Virus record (IMG/VR): IMGVR_UViG_3300022198_004140
Location: 1 to 35,153 of that record
Source of the DNA: a virus
Direction: 5' to 3' (one strand)
DNA: 35,153 nt
Below the pieces are notes generated by a model. It was not told the DNA's origin, made no database searches, and worked only from the letters and a program-made list of their open reading frames with translations. Made by a program: the position numbers and the translations under genes. Positions 1 through 6,397 of the stretch are shown here, piece by piece; position 1 is the first letter of the stretch; each line of letters opens with the position of its first letter.

Positions 1-125
1 GCTTTTTTGGTACTTACTTTTCCACTCATAAATATGTTTATCTCTTCCCCTTCAATTGTTAGCCTGAAGTGATAATTGTCTACATTAATTAACTTAAAGC
101 TAAATTCAATGTTTGAACATATTAG
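1..125 (-). CDS. Possible partial reading frame at left edge
   Basis: Reading leftwards from position 125 there is a frame with no stop for 41 codons up to the window edge. It encodes gene-like sequence such as NIEFSFKLINVDNYHF. It is the same frame as the upstream 78-aa gene and is separated from it only by that gene's TAG stop. No ATG occurs in this frame before positions 29-27, where ATG follows a GGGGAAGAG stretch by about 12 nt. So either a new gene starts near 29, or the codons before it belong to a read-through or broken version of the upstream gene. The function is unknown. Confidence 0.3.
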
Positions 126-362
126 CTAATATAGCTTCACCCTAACTAAAGATAAGTTGCGATCATACAACCTCTTTTTCTCAGCGTTTTTACTGTAAAA
201 AATAGTTTCAGCATGAAGTAGTGTATGCAACAATTCTCTATTAAATTCAACTAATTGCATATACTCTTCTCTACAAGTTTCAGCATACATAGAGACAATT
301 TTGTAATGATGTTTTTTAGGAACATATTTTCTAAATACCCATTCTTTAATAAATTTAATCAT
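126..362 (-). CDS. Small basic hypothetical protein, 78 aa
   Basis: A 78-residue protein rich in Lys, Arg, Glu and aromatic residues, starting MIKFIKEWVF and ending VRVKLY. I do not recognise a family and see no signal peptide or membrane segment. It starts 4 nt after the stop of the 109-aa gene at 366-695, so it is probably the last or next-to-last cistron of the NAD+ gene operon. Its stop is TAG and the same frame stays open beyond it to the window edge, so the annotated end could be a nonsense mutation or a leaky stop. Confidence 0.6.
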   Translation of the reverse strand: MIKFIKEWVFRKYVPKKHHYKIVSMYAETCREEYMQLVEFNRELLHTLLHAETIFYSKNAEKKRLYDRNLSLVRVKLY

Positions 363-365
363 AAA

Positions 366-695
366 CTACCATAATACCTCATCTTCATTAAGATTATCTA
401 TACTTAAGTCTAAATCACCATGACATCCTAGATGAATGTCTAAACATTCCTCTTTCTCAATCAAACCCCATTTAACTAAGTGACATATAAAAGAGTTTTT
501 TTCGCTTGCATTTCCCCATATATCTGAGCCATATTCTCTATAATTTTTATTTCTTAAAATATAGTCCTCTTTCAGTTTATCTATGTCAAAATCTTTTTTA
601 CATCTATAAAGACCAACATTATGTAAATCATCATATGAGTCAGCATTAAATAAAATTAACTTACCTTTTTCGATATAATTTGTTTTAGATTTCAT
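366..695 (-). CDS. Hypothetical protein, 109 aa, in NAD+ gene operon
   Basis: I chose the ATG at 695 (MKSKTNYIEKG). A longer form would need a TTG codon two codons upstream. The start lies inside the last codons of the NAMPT-like gene (11-nt overlap), so translation is probably coupled to it. The protein is acidic towards the C terminus (DIHLGCHGDLDLSIDNLNED) and has no membrane segment. I do not recognise the family. Its position directly behind the NAD+ pair makes a role in the same process possible, but that is only context. Confidence 0.65.
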   Translation of the reverse strand: MKSKTNYIEKGKLILFNADSYDDLHNVGLYRCKKDFDIDKLKEDYILRNKNYREYGSDIWGNASEKNSFICHLVKWGLIEKEECLDIHLGCHGDLDLSIDNLNEDEVLW

Positions 696-2154
696 CTGCA
701 ATATCTCTTATTTGACGTAATGAAGTTTCTTGTACTAATTTACCGTTTTCATACACAACTTCCAACAGCCCTTCACTTTCCTCTTTAACAGTGCAGTTAT
801 CGTTAACTTTAATATTGTCACCACTTCTATAAACTTTTAATAATCCTTTTAGAGATTTTTTGCCATTATCGGTCTTAGGGTCTTTGTAGATAGCTTCCCA
901 TTTATTGTTCTTGTAAACAGCAGTTGCTTTAACAGCGGTGCCATGGGTATCTCTAGTTACATATTGATACGTATAAGAACCTATGCCTAACACTATGTTT
1001 GAACTAGCAAATCCTTTTCTTTCTAACTTATCCAATATCTGCTCTTGTCTTTCTAATGTTATACTATCACCGTATATGGCACCGATTTTGTCATTTAAAA
1101 CCTTATAGCCTTTTGAGTTTATGGTTCCGCCAAAAATATCCCACAAGCACTCAATTAAACCTTTATCCTCTGGCATTTCTCTTAAAGGTGATTTACCACA
1201 AATAATATCTACTGGGTCTCCTGAGTCAGGACGTATAACAACTTTACCATCGCGAGCCATTATATCTTTTTTTAACTGAGGTAAAAACTCATTAACTACT
1301 TTCCAAAAATCCCAAGTATCACTAACAATACTTAAAACCCCCACTGGAGATACTTCGTTCATTAGATATTTAAAAAACTCAATTTCCCCTTCATTCTGCC
1401 AAGAACATGTTACCGAGTGTTCTGTCGCATTAACTGAACACCCTATAAGTTCTTTTGATGAGTCTGCGTTGTAATAATCTTCAGCAAATCTTACTGCGGG
1501 TATTGTGTCAGTACCGACAAATCCTGAACATAAATGAGCGAACCCAGACATAGCAGCTGCTTCTAACCCAAACATTCCCCTAAAACTGAAATCGTGCCCT
1601 TGAAACTTAACGTGGTCATCGTTATCACATGTTTTTTGTGAGTATTCCATAAACTTATCATAATACGCTTTTGCCGTTGTAGCTGAGGTTGAAATCGCCC
1701 ATATATAAGAAGACAATACTGTTTCTACCATGTTTGTAAGCCATTGGAAACCTTCGACAGTATTAACTATCGTAAAGCAAGGTACTTGATATGGAACTAA
1801 GGTACCTTCTGGTAATGCTTTTATTTTTAACGGCAGATAACCTAAATCGTACAAGTTACTTAAATAATCAACATTTACGTCATGCCCTAGCATATTCGAT
1901 AGTAATTCTTTATGGTTTTTCATGGCTACATCTTTTGATACTTTGAAAAAAGTTTCATTCCATGTTTTAATTAAATATTCTTTGATGAAATATTGTAATC
2001 CAAGAAATACAACACCTTTAGAATCCTTTATGTTAGAAAGTTTACTGCTTCTATTTGTGTAATTTGAATAGACTTTTTTAACATCTGGGTGATATGCATG
2101 CACATGAAATTCTTTGTATACATCTTTTTGTAACGTGGCTTGTATCATTTTCAT
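685..2154 (-). CDS. nadV: Nicotinamide phosphoribosyltransferase-like enzyme (NAMPT/NadV, or Namat of NARP1)
   Basis: A 489-residue enzyme of the NAMPT/nicotinate phosphoribosyltransferase family, near the usual 460-500 aa. Visible family landmarks are FRG at 191-193, GTDT at 214-217 (the Asp that contacts nicotinamide), TEHSV at 244-248 with the catalytic His at about 246, RPDSGDP at 308-314, and the C-terminal phosphate-binding stretch TRDTHGTAVKA plus YKDPKTDNGKKS (about 400-434). The classical reaction is nicotinamide + PRPP to NMN + PPi. In the phage NARP1 pathway a NAMPT-like protein (Namat) instead joins nicotinamide to ADPR-pyrophosphate, giving NAD+ directly. Sequence alone does not decide between them, but the 4-nt ATGA overlap with a PRPP-synthetase-like gene, and no visible NMN adenylyltransferase here, favour NARP1. 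A second ATG two codons in is an alternative start. Confidence 0.93.
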   Translation of the reverse strand: MKMIQATLQKDVYKEFHVHAYHPDVKKVYSNYTNRSSKLSNIKDSKGVVFLGLQYFIKEYLIKTWNETFFKVSKDVAMKNHKELLSNMLGHDVNVDYLSNLYDLGYLPLKIKALPEGTLVPYQVPCFTIVNTVEGFQWLTNMVETVLSSYIWAISTSATTAKAYYDKFMEYSQKTCDNDDHVKFQGHDFSFRGMFGLEAAAMSGFAHLCSGFVGTDTIPAVRFAEDYYNADSSKELIGCSVNATEHSVTCSWQNEGEIEFFKYLMNEVSPVGVLSIVSDTWDFWKVVNEFLPQLKKDIMARDGKVVIRPDSGDPVDIICGKSPLREMPEDKGLIECLWDIFGGTINSKGYKVLNDKIGAIYGDSITLERQEQILDKLERKGFASSNIVLGIGSYTYQYVTRDTHGTAVKATAVYKNNKWEAIYKDPKTDNGKKSLKGLLKVYRSGDNIKVNDNCTVKEESEGLLEVVYENGKLVQETSLRQIRDIADEI

Positions 2155-3017
2155 AATTTTATTACCTCTATATATTTATTTGATTCACCTGAATAATAAC
2201 TATCTGTCGTATAAATTTTATCAATATATGGTTTTAGTGCGTCTAAACCTTTCGTAAATATTCCGTGAGTCACAACTAACTCCACCGATTTAGCGTCATA
2301 TAATTCTTTAGTCTTAGCCAACTTAGCTAGTTCTATGAACGTTCTTCCACCATCACAAATATCATCTATTATAACTACATTCTTATTTGTAACATTACCG
2401 TGTATAGTAACTCTTGAAATTTCTCCTGTTTTTAAATCACGATGTTTGAACCCAGTGGCTACTGAGTTTTTTGCATTAAACTTTAAAGCTAGTTCATTTA
2501 CTTCTTTGTACGCACCGACATCTGGTGACAGGACTATAGTGTCCGTTGAACCTACTTTTTCTGACAGTAAGTCAAAAAATATTCTGTTTTTACCTATAGT
2601 TTTAGCGTTATTTATCAATAATGGAGCTACATTGCTATGAGGGTCATATATGTTAACTTCGTCAAAATTCATTGAGTTGACCATACCGGCAACGACATTT
2701 AAACTAAAACATTCTCCAGCCGAGCAAACTCTGTCTTGACGCATATACGGTAAGTATATTAAGTCTAAAATATATTCAAACTTACATGGTGAGGCAGAAC
2801 CTAATGCATCTTTAATCAACATTAGCTCAAATAAATCTTTCTCGTCTTTTAACCTTGCTCTGAAATGTATCATTTTGAGTTCTGTTATTATTTTTTGATC
2901 TTTTATTTCTATTTTTATTTCACCAGATGGGAATTTTACTTTATTGTATTCTATGTTATAAGTTTTTATTAAATCTTTATTTATATATGGTATTGCCGTC
3001 AATTCAATTGTTTTCAT
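2151..3017 (-). CDS. prs: Ribose-phosphate pyrophosphokinase-like enzyme (Prs, or Adps of NARP1)
   Basis: 288 residues, a little shorter than cellular PRPP synthetase (about 315). Motifs in order: FPSGEIKI at 29-36 (FSDGE-type region), the ATP loop PYMRQDR at 90-96, DPHS at 125-128 (DLH-type metal/ATP site), SPDVGA at 164-169, a Lys in TGFKHRD (about 191), and the phosphoribosyl loop VVIIDDICDGGRTF at 214-227. That loop reads CDGGRT rather than the usual DT-GGT/AGT, a change in the ribose-phosphate pocket. The family transfers pyrophosphate from ATP to ribose 5-phosphate. The phage NARP1 member (Adps) acts on ADP-ribose instead. It is the promoter-proximal partner of the NAMPT-like gene, overlapping it by 4 nt (TTATGA), with ribosome binding site AAGGGTGA upstream. 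Confidence 0.92.
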   Translation of the reverse strand: MKTIELTAIPYINKDLIKTYNIEYNKVKFPSGEIKIEIKDQKIITELKMIHFRARLKDEKDLFELMLIKDALGSASPCKFEYILDLIYLPYMRQDRVCSAGECFSLNVVAGMVNSMNFDEVNIYDPHSNVAPLLINNAKTIGKNRIFFDLLSEKVGSTDTIVLSPDVGAYKEVNELALKFNAKNSVATGFKHRDLKTGEISRVTIHGNVTNKNVVIIDDICDGGRTFIELAKLAKTKELYDAKSVELVVTHGIFTKGLDALKPYIDKIYTTDSYYSGESNKYIEVIKL

Positions 3018-3044
3018 AATTATTCACCCTTGTTATATTTTCTA

Positions 3045-3344
3045 TTAACAATTCTTAGCATAGCTCTCCCATCTCCACATACCCACTTCACCACAACCCC
3101 CCATCTCACACTCTCTGACCACACTCATTATTTCCTCTTCATCATACTTATCGCATATATGCTCCATTAACACCTCCCCCACACTCTCTCTCACTCTCTT
3201 GTCAACATTATCGCACAATATGACTTCTTTTATAGCCTCATTCATTTTTTTGTAGTTTAGGTTATAATTTCTGTCATAGAATTGAACTGTTGTTTTTTCG
3301 ATCACTTCTTGTATCAACCATTTATCTTGATCTTTCCACACCAT
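3045..3344 (-). CDS. Hypothetical protein, 99 aa, first gene of the NAD+ operon
   Basis: A longer frame could start at 3374, but that ATG forms the end of a consensus -10 box (TATAATG) and would lie upstream of the RNA start. The ATG at 3344 (MVWKDQDKWLIQ) follows AAAGGAAAAT at good spacing, so I use it. No family is recognised. The C-terminal third is odd: its codons are rich in GAG, GTG, GGG and TGG (ending MGGCGEVGMWRWES) and the coding strand is almost free of C there, unlike the neighbouring genes. It has several Cys residues but no clear zinc-finger spacing. It leads the operon that continues into the kinase and NAMPT-like genes after 27 nt. Confidence 0.6.
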   Translation of the reverse strand: MVWKDQDKWLIQEVIEKTTVQFYDRNYNLNYKKMNEAIKEVILCDNVDKRVRESVGEVLMEHICDKYDEEEIMSVVRECEMGGCGEVGMWRWESYAKNC

Positions 3345-3372
3345 ATTTTCCTTTTGTTTTCTTGTTATGTTC

Positions 3373-3400
3373 ATTATACCCTATCAACAACACTTGTCAA
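3373..3400 (-). promoter_or_regulatory. Consensus sigma70 promoter for the NAD+ operon
   Basis: On the minus strand TTGACA (3400-3395), a 16-nt spacer and TATAAT (3378-3373). Both hexamers match the consensus perfectly. RNA would start near 3366, about 20 nt before the AAAGGA ribosome binding site and ATG at 3344. This points to strong early transcription of the 99-aa gene and the NAD+ pair by host RNA polymerase. Confidence 0.8.
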
Positions 3401-3428
3401 CAGTTAATTCCATTTTTTATTAAACTTT

Positions 3429-3839
3429 TTATTTTAATTGCTGATACAGAAATTTATAAGCAGCATTGCTAATGCTTTCTTTTACCATCTGCTTTCTATC
3501 TTCCCATTCTTTCAACTCGCGCTCATCAATTCTATTGATCAAAGCCACTGCTTTGCTTATATTGACTTTTTTAGCCCTCATCATAGTGGCAAGCCTGTTG
3601 CTTTTATGGCGAGGATATAAAGCACGTGACAAGTCAAACAAGCTAGCATATACTTTGCCTTTGTATTTAACACTATAATCATTTTTACCCAATCTACCAT
3701 TCATCAATATTAATCTTTCAATATCATTTATTTTGCGATAGTTGATAACAAAAGTAGAGTAAGATGGATAGCTGTCATTTTTAAATTTATCGTATACATC
3801 ACGTAAGCTTGAGTATTCAACACCCATTATTTTTATCAT
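3429..3839 (-). CDS. Putative DNA-binding protein with NUMOD-like repeats, 136 aa
   Basis: The start is the ATG at 3839 (MIKIMGVEYSS), preceded by AAGGA with a 7-nt spacer. A longer frame running into the upstream gene lacks such a site. Two copies of a short motif are visible, GVEYSSLRDVYDKFK (about 6-20) and GKVYASLFDLSRAL (about 60-73). This is the G-x-x-Y-x-S-L-x-x-x-x pattern typical of NUMOD1-like helix-turn-helix repeats found in homing nucleases and phage regulators. No nuclease motif (HNH or GIY) is present. The C terminus is basic and helical. The likely role is sequence-specific DNA binding; the target is unknown. Confidence 0.55.
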   Translation of the reverse strand: MIKIMGVEYSSLRDVYDKFKNDSYPSYSTFVINYRKINDIERLILMNGRLGKNDYSVKYKGKVYASLFDLSRALYPRHKSNRLATMMRAKKVNISKAVALINRIDERELKEWEDRKQMVKESISNAAYKFLYQQLK

Positions 3840-3852
3840 GTCAAAATCCTTT

Positions 3853-4413
3853 TTATTTTTCTGTATGTATAGCACAAACAATAGCAATCATGTCACCGCA
3901 TTCAATCCTTAGATTTTTGTCACACACATACATTTTTATTTCACTATTCATCAAGCTAATCGCATCGTTGATATAGCTAGCATCAAAATACATGCCCCCA
4001 ACAATAGCGATTCTTTTATGATCTAGCCATTCATATTCAATATGACAACTTTCTAAACGCCAAGGCAATTCAAGTAGTTTTTTATGATCCGGATATTTGA
4101 CTGCAAATTGCACATACCCCATATATCCTTTATCTATATTTGCATCTTTAAGAATATGCATCCTATGGCCATCACTTGCAACCAAATCGCAACCATCGCT
4201 ATGAATATGCTTCAAGAAAAAACGCACAGTTTGTTTGGCTTTAGCTAATCCAACCCATTCAATTGCTGTTTTTGGCTGCACCTGTGTAGGTTGCAAGTAT
4301 TTAATAGCATGCATCAATGCAATATCTTTATCTTTTCCAGTTACTAATGCATCAATGCAAATATTGATCACATCTTGTTTTTTATTCTTATTTATCTCTT
4401 CAAAACTTTTCAT
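3853..4413 (-). CDS. Small DNA sliding-clamp (DnaN)-like protein, 186 aa
   Basis: Three stretches resemble the bacterial beta clamp. CDLVASDGHRMHI at 75-87 resembles the family signature LVATDGHRLA. FDASYINDAI at 143-152 resembles the strand/helix that opens a clamp domain. LRIECGDMIAIVCAIH at 168-183 resembles the C-terminal strand ending VVMPMR. Cellular clamps have three domains in about 370 aa. This protein has room for at most one and a half, so it may oligomerise differently or only bind clamp partners. It lies in a run of small early genes and has no strong Shine-Dalgarno sequence. A partner polymerase is not in the window. This is a motif-level call only; no structure comparison was possible. 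Confidence 0.5.
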   Translation of the reverse strand: MKSFEEINKNKKQDVINICIDALVTGKDKDIALMHAIKYLQPTQVQPKTAIEWVGLAKAKQTVRFFLKHIHSDGCDLVASDGHRMHILKDANIDKGYMGYVQFAVKYPDHKKLLELPWRLESCHIEYEWLDHKRIAIVGGMYFDASYINDAISLMNSEIKMYVCDKNLRIECGDMIAIVCAIHTEK

Positions 4414-4431
4414 AATACAACATTTTAAAAT

Positions 4432-4542
4432 TTAATAAGGATTTTTAATAACATCTGCTGCATGGTTTAGCATCGTAATGCAAGATAGCAAGATAACTAC
4501 AGCAACACCCATACAAATCCAAAAAACTTTATTATTCTTCAT
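4432..4542 (-). CDS. Tiny single-pass membrane peptide, 36 aa
   Basis: An ATG at 4542 opens a 36-codon frame beginning MKNNKVFWICMGVAVVILL. It has a short basic N terminus, one hydrophobic segment of about 18 residues, and a short tail ending NPY. Its ATG overlaps the TGA of the next upstream peptide gene (ATGA), the usual sign of coupled translation. The role is unknown. It is too small for a classical holin but could act at the membrane, for example in exclusion or lysis timing. Confidence 0.5.
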   Translation of the reverse strand: MKNNKVFWICMGVAVVILLSCITMLNHAADVIKNPY

Positions 4543-4652
4543 AAAACAAACACCATAATAATTACACCCCACACTACTGCACCAATAATCCAACCTATTG
4601 CACGATATTTCAATGCATCATCATCAACCTTATATTTATAAGGTTTCTTCAC
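4539..4652 (-). CDS. Tiny single-pass membrane peptide, 37 aa
   Basis: A GTG start at 4652 gives a 37-aa peptide: a charged N terminus (KKPYKYKVDDDALKYR), then a hydrophobic segment of about 20 residues (IGWIIGAVVWGVIIMVFVL) reaching the C terminus. It overlaps the upstream peptide gene by 17 nt and the downstream one by 4 nt. This layout of three consecutive overlapping hydrophobic peptides supports real translation. The function is unknown. Confidence 0.5.
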   Translation of the reverse strand: MKKPYKYKVDDDALKYRAIGWIIGAVVWGVIIMVFVL

Positions 4653-4731
4653 TTTCTAAAACCTCGTTCCATTCTTTAAAAAAGCAACTAATGCTAATCA
4701 AAAACATTATAAAAAATATTATGTAAATCAT
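4636..4731 (-). CDS. Tiny membrane peptide, 31 aa
   Basis: An ATG at 4731 begins MIYIIFFIMFLISISCFF, a hydrophobic N-terminal segment that could be an anchor or a signal sequence, followed by the acidic tail KEWNEVLESEETL. It is the first of three overlapping short frames. No strong Shine-Dalgarno sequence is visible. The function is unknown, and it is less certain than the two peptides that follow it. Confidence 0.4.
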   Translation of the reverse strand: MIYIIFFIMFLISISCFFKEWNEVLESEETL

Positions 4732-4755
4732 TCTCAATGCTCCATTTTATTTGTT

Positions 4756-5076
4756 TTATAAATTTATTGTTATATCCTCATCAGCCTCATAATATCGTCC
4801 TTCATATACAATCATCGAACCTTTTCTTTTCATCACACCACAAACAATAGCATTTAAACGCGATACTGTTGTATTTGTAGCCCAATTACAGCAATTCATC
4901 GTCAAAGTTCTTTGACCAAAATTACTAACGTGCATCGTAGCAATGCAGTTATCATGCAAAAATAATTTTACCCAAATACAATTTTCTTCAATTTCCACTT
5001 TAATTTCAGTGTTGCCACTCTTCATTTTAACAGCATCAAAAAAACAATCTTTAACTAATTGATTAATCTTTCTCAT
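4756..5076 (-). CDS. Hypothetical protein, 106 aa
   Basis: A soluble-looking protein, MRKINQLVKDCFFDAV at the start and YEADEDITINL at the end, with alternating beta-type segments and six Cys residues. No recognised motif. GGAGAACAAATAAA precedes the ATG, a good ribosome binding site. It is transcribed with its neighbours from the promoter at 5756-5783, after the 130- and 74-aa genes. Confidence 0.6.
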   Translation of the reverse strand: MRKINQLVKDCFFDAVKMKSGNTEIKVEIEENCIWVKLFLHDNCIATMHVSNFGQRTLTMNCCNWATNTTVSRLNAIVCGVMKRKGSMIVYEGRYYEADEDITINL

Positions 5077-5099
5077 TTTATTTGTTCTCCATTTTGTAA

Positions 5100-5324
5100 T
5101 TATTTAAGTAAATGTGTATTTATTCTTTTTTGATCAGTTTTAGATATATTAATTTGGTTATCATATTTTACTGGTAGAAAACCAAAAAAAATAAATAAAT
5201 TCACAATCTTATTATCTTTGTTAAGTATTATATAGCGTCTACTACTATTAGGTTGTTGACCGCTAATGTATGCTAATATTTTCCCACCTGATAACTTTAT
5301 ACAGTGTATGTTTTCAATATGCAT
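5100..5324 (-). CDS. Hypothetical protein, 74 aa
   Basis: A basic 74-residue protein (MHIENIHCIKLSGGKILAYI at the start) with a hydrophobic patch IVNLFIFFGFLPV in the middle. It starts 5 nt after the stop of the 130-aa gene, with GGAG upstream at long spacing, so it is very probably co-transcribed and coupled. I do not recognise it. Confidence 0.5.
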   Translation of the reverse strand: MHIENIHCIKLSGGKILAYISGQQPNSSRRYIILNKDNKIVNLFIFFGFLPVKYDNQINISKTDQKRINTHLLK

Positions 5325-5329
5325 TTTAT

Positions 5330-5722
5330 TTACTCCATCTCTAAATTGTCTAACTTTTCTACTAACTCAGATATTCTTGCTTCGCTTGGTCTCATATCCA
5401 ACTCATCAATAGCAGATTGCAACTCTTCAATTTTTTTAATTTTCAACTCTTCGTATTTCTCTTCAACATCAGCACGTAAAGCCCAAAATGCATATGCTTG
5501 CTTTAACTCGTCTAAATCATCAGTGGCATAGATTAAACCACAATCCACGCCGTAATCTGCATTACTACTATGATCAATTACATAATCATGGTGCATGTTG
5601 TAAATAATATATTCGCAGCTATCAACAATTTCGTCTAATGTTTCATAATAACCATCCATAACGTTGCTCAAAACTTCTTCAGCTAGCATCTTGACTGTTG
5701 CAGTGTATTCTTCATAAGTCAT
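5330..5722 (-). CDS. Acidic hypothetical protein, 130 aa, first gene of the left operon
   Basis: An acidic, mostly helical protein. The N-terminal half is tyrosine- and histidine-rich (YIIYNMHHDYVIDH) and the C-terminal half (about 88-130) is a likely coiled coil (VEEKYEELKIKKIEELQSAI). GAGGAAAT precedes the ATG at good spacing. It is the first gene after the promoter at 5756-5783. Proteins of this look, with Asn/Asp/Tyr-rich N-terminal parts, are common small early phage proteins. No function can be given. Confidence 0.65.
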   Translation of the reverse strand: MTYEEYTATVKMLAEEVLSNVMDGYYETLDEIVDSCEYIIYNMHHDYVIDHSSNADYGVDCGLIYATDDLDELKQAYAFWALRADVEEKYEELKIKKIEELQSAIDELDMRPSEARISELVEKLDNLEME

Positions 5723-5755
5723 TTTTTTATTTCCTCTTGTTTGTTATCTGTGATC

Positions 5756-5783
5756 AGTATACAACACCCAATTTATTAGTCAA
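5756..5783 (-). promoter_or_regulatory. Sigma70-type promoter of the leftward operon
   Basis: On the minus strand TTGACT (5783-5778), a 16-nt spacer and TATACT (5761-5756), each one base from consensus. RNA would start near 5749, close to the sequence TGATCACAG, which recurs in the intergenic region at 6593-6601 and could be an operator. The first gene downstream starts at 5722 with a good ribosome binding site. Confidence 0.7.
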
Positions 5784-5841
5784 CACTTTTTTTAAACTTT
5801 TTTAAATTTAAATAAAACTTGGCATAAATTGTATTTTATTG

Positions 5842-5869
5842 TTGACATCAATAAAATTTATGTTATTAC
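5842..5869 (+). promoter_or_regulatory. Possible plus-strand promoter in the intergenic region
   Basis: TTGACA (5842-5847), a 16-nt spacer and TATTAC (5864-5869, 4 of 6 bases). The RNA would run rightwards from about 5876 into non-coding sequence and meet a T8 run at 5967-5974. This would give a transcript of about 100 nt. The -10 box is weak. Confidence 0.35.
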
Positions 5870-6397
5870 GTGCGTACGTTCAAATAATAGTCATTATGAT
5901 ATTAATGTAGTCATGCCCAATTTTGGGTGTGAGTTTCAGTGGTTTGGGGCTACCCTCTCTCTCAGATTTTTTTTATTTTCATCGTTTTCAAAGCACTATC
6001 GTTAAACAGCCCATAAATCACCTTCACGAGGACTTTTATTTAAACGTGATACATTTTATGTTTTTCAAAAGAAAACTCAATGTACCCCATTCAAAAGCTC
6101 ATTAATGACTATTTATTTAAAAACTCAATGACTATTATGCTGCAAATTGATAAAACAAACATGCTGCAATTTTGGTTGTGTCATAGATAAAAAATTTTTT
6201 CATCACTTTTCACACGTAAAAGCGTTATGCAAAATGATATATTATATATACACTAGACAAATGTATAAAAAATGATCAACCAAGAGGGAGGAATAGGTAA
6301 TATATGTATAATAATAATACACATGAAGAATATATATAATATAAAAAAAAAAAAAATTATACATACCCCTATATGTGATAGAAAGTGAAAATAGCTT

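Noticed and set aside
2335-2640. Plus-strand frame of 101 codons opposite the PRPP-synthetase-like gene
   Set aside because: The minus frame contains all family motifs; the plus frame is its complement and has no start signal.
3345-3374. ATG at 3374 as start of the 99-aa gene
   Set aside because: It forms part of the TATAAT box of a consensus promoter and lies upstream of the expected RNA start.
5923-6105. Plus-strand open frame of 60 codons in the intergenic region
   Set aside because: No ribosome binding site, low-complexity composition, and it crosses the T8 run and other apparent control DNA.
6343-6356. A14 homopolymer as a sequencing error or a terminator
   Set aside because: No hairpin precedes it on the strand where it would form a U-run, and the length cannot be judged without reads. 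Kept only as part of the AT-rich stretch.
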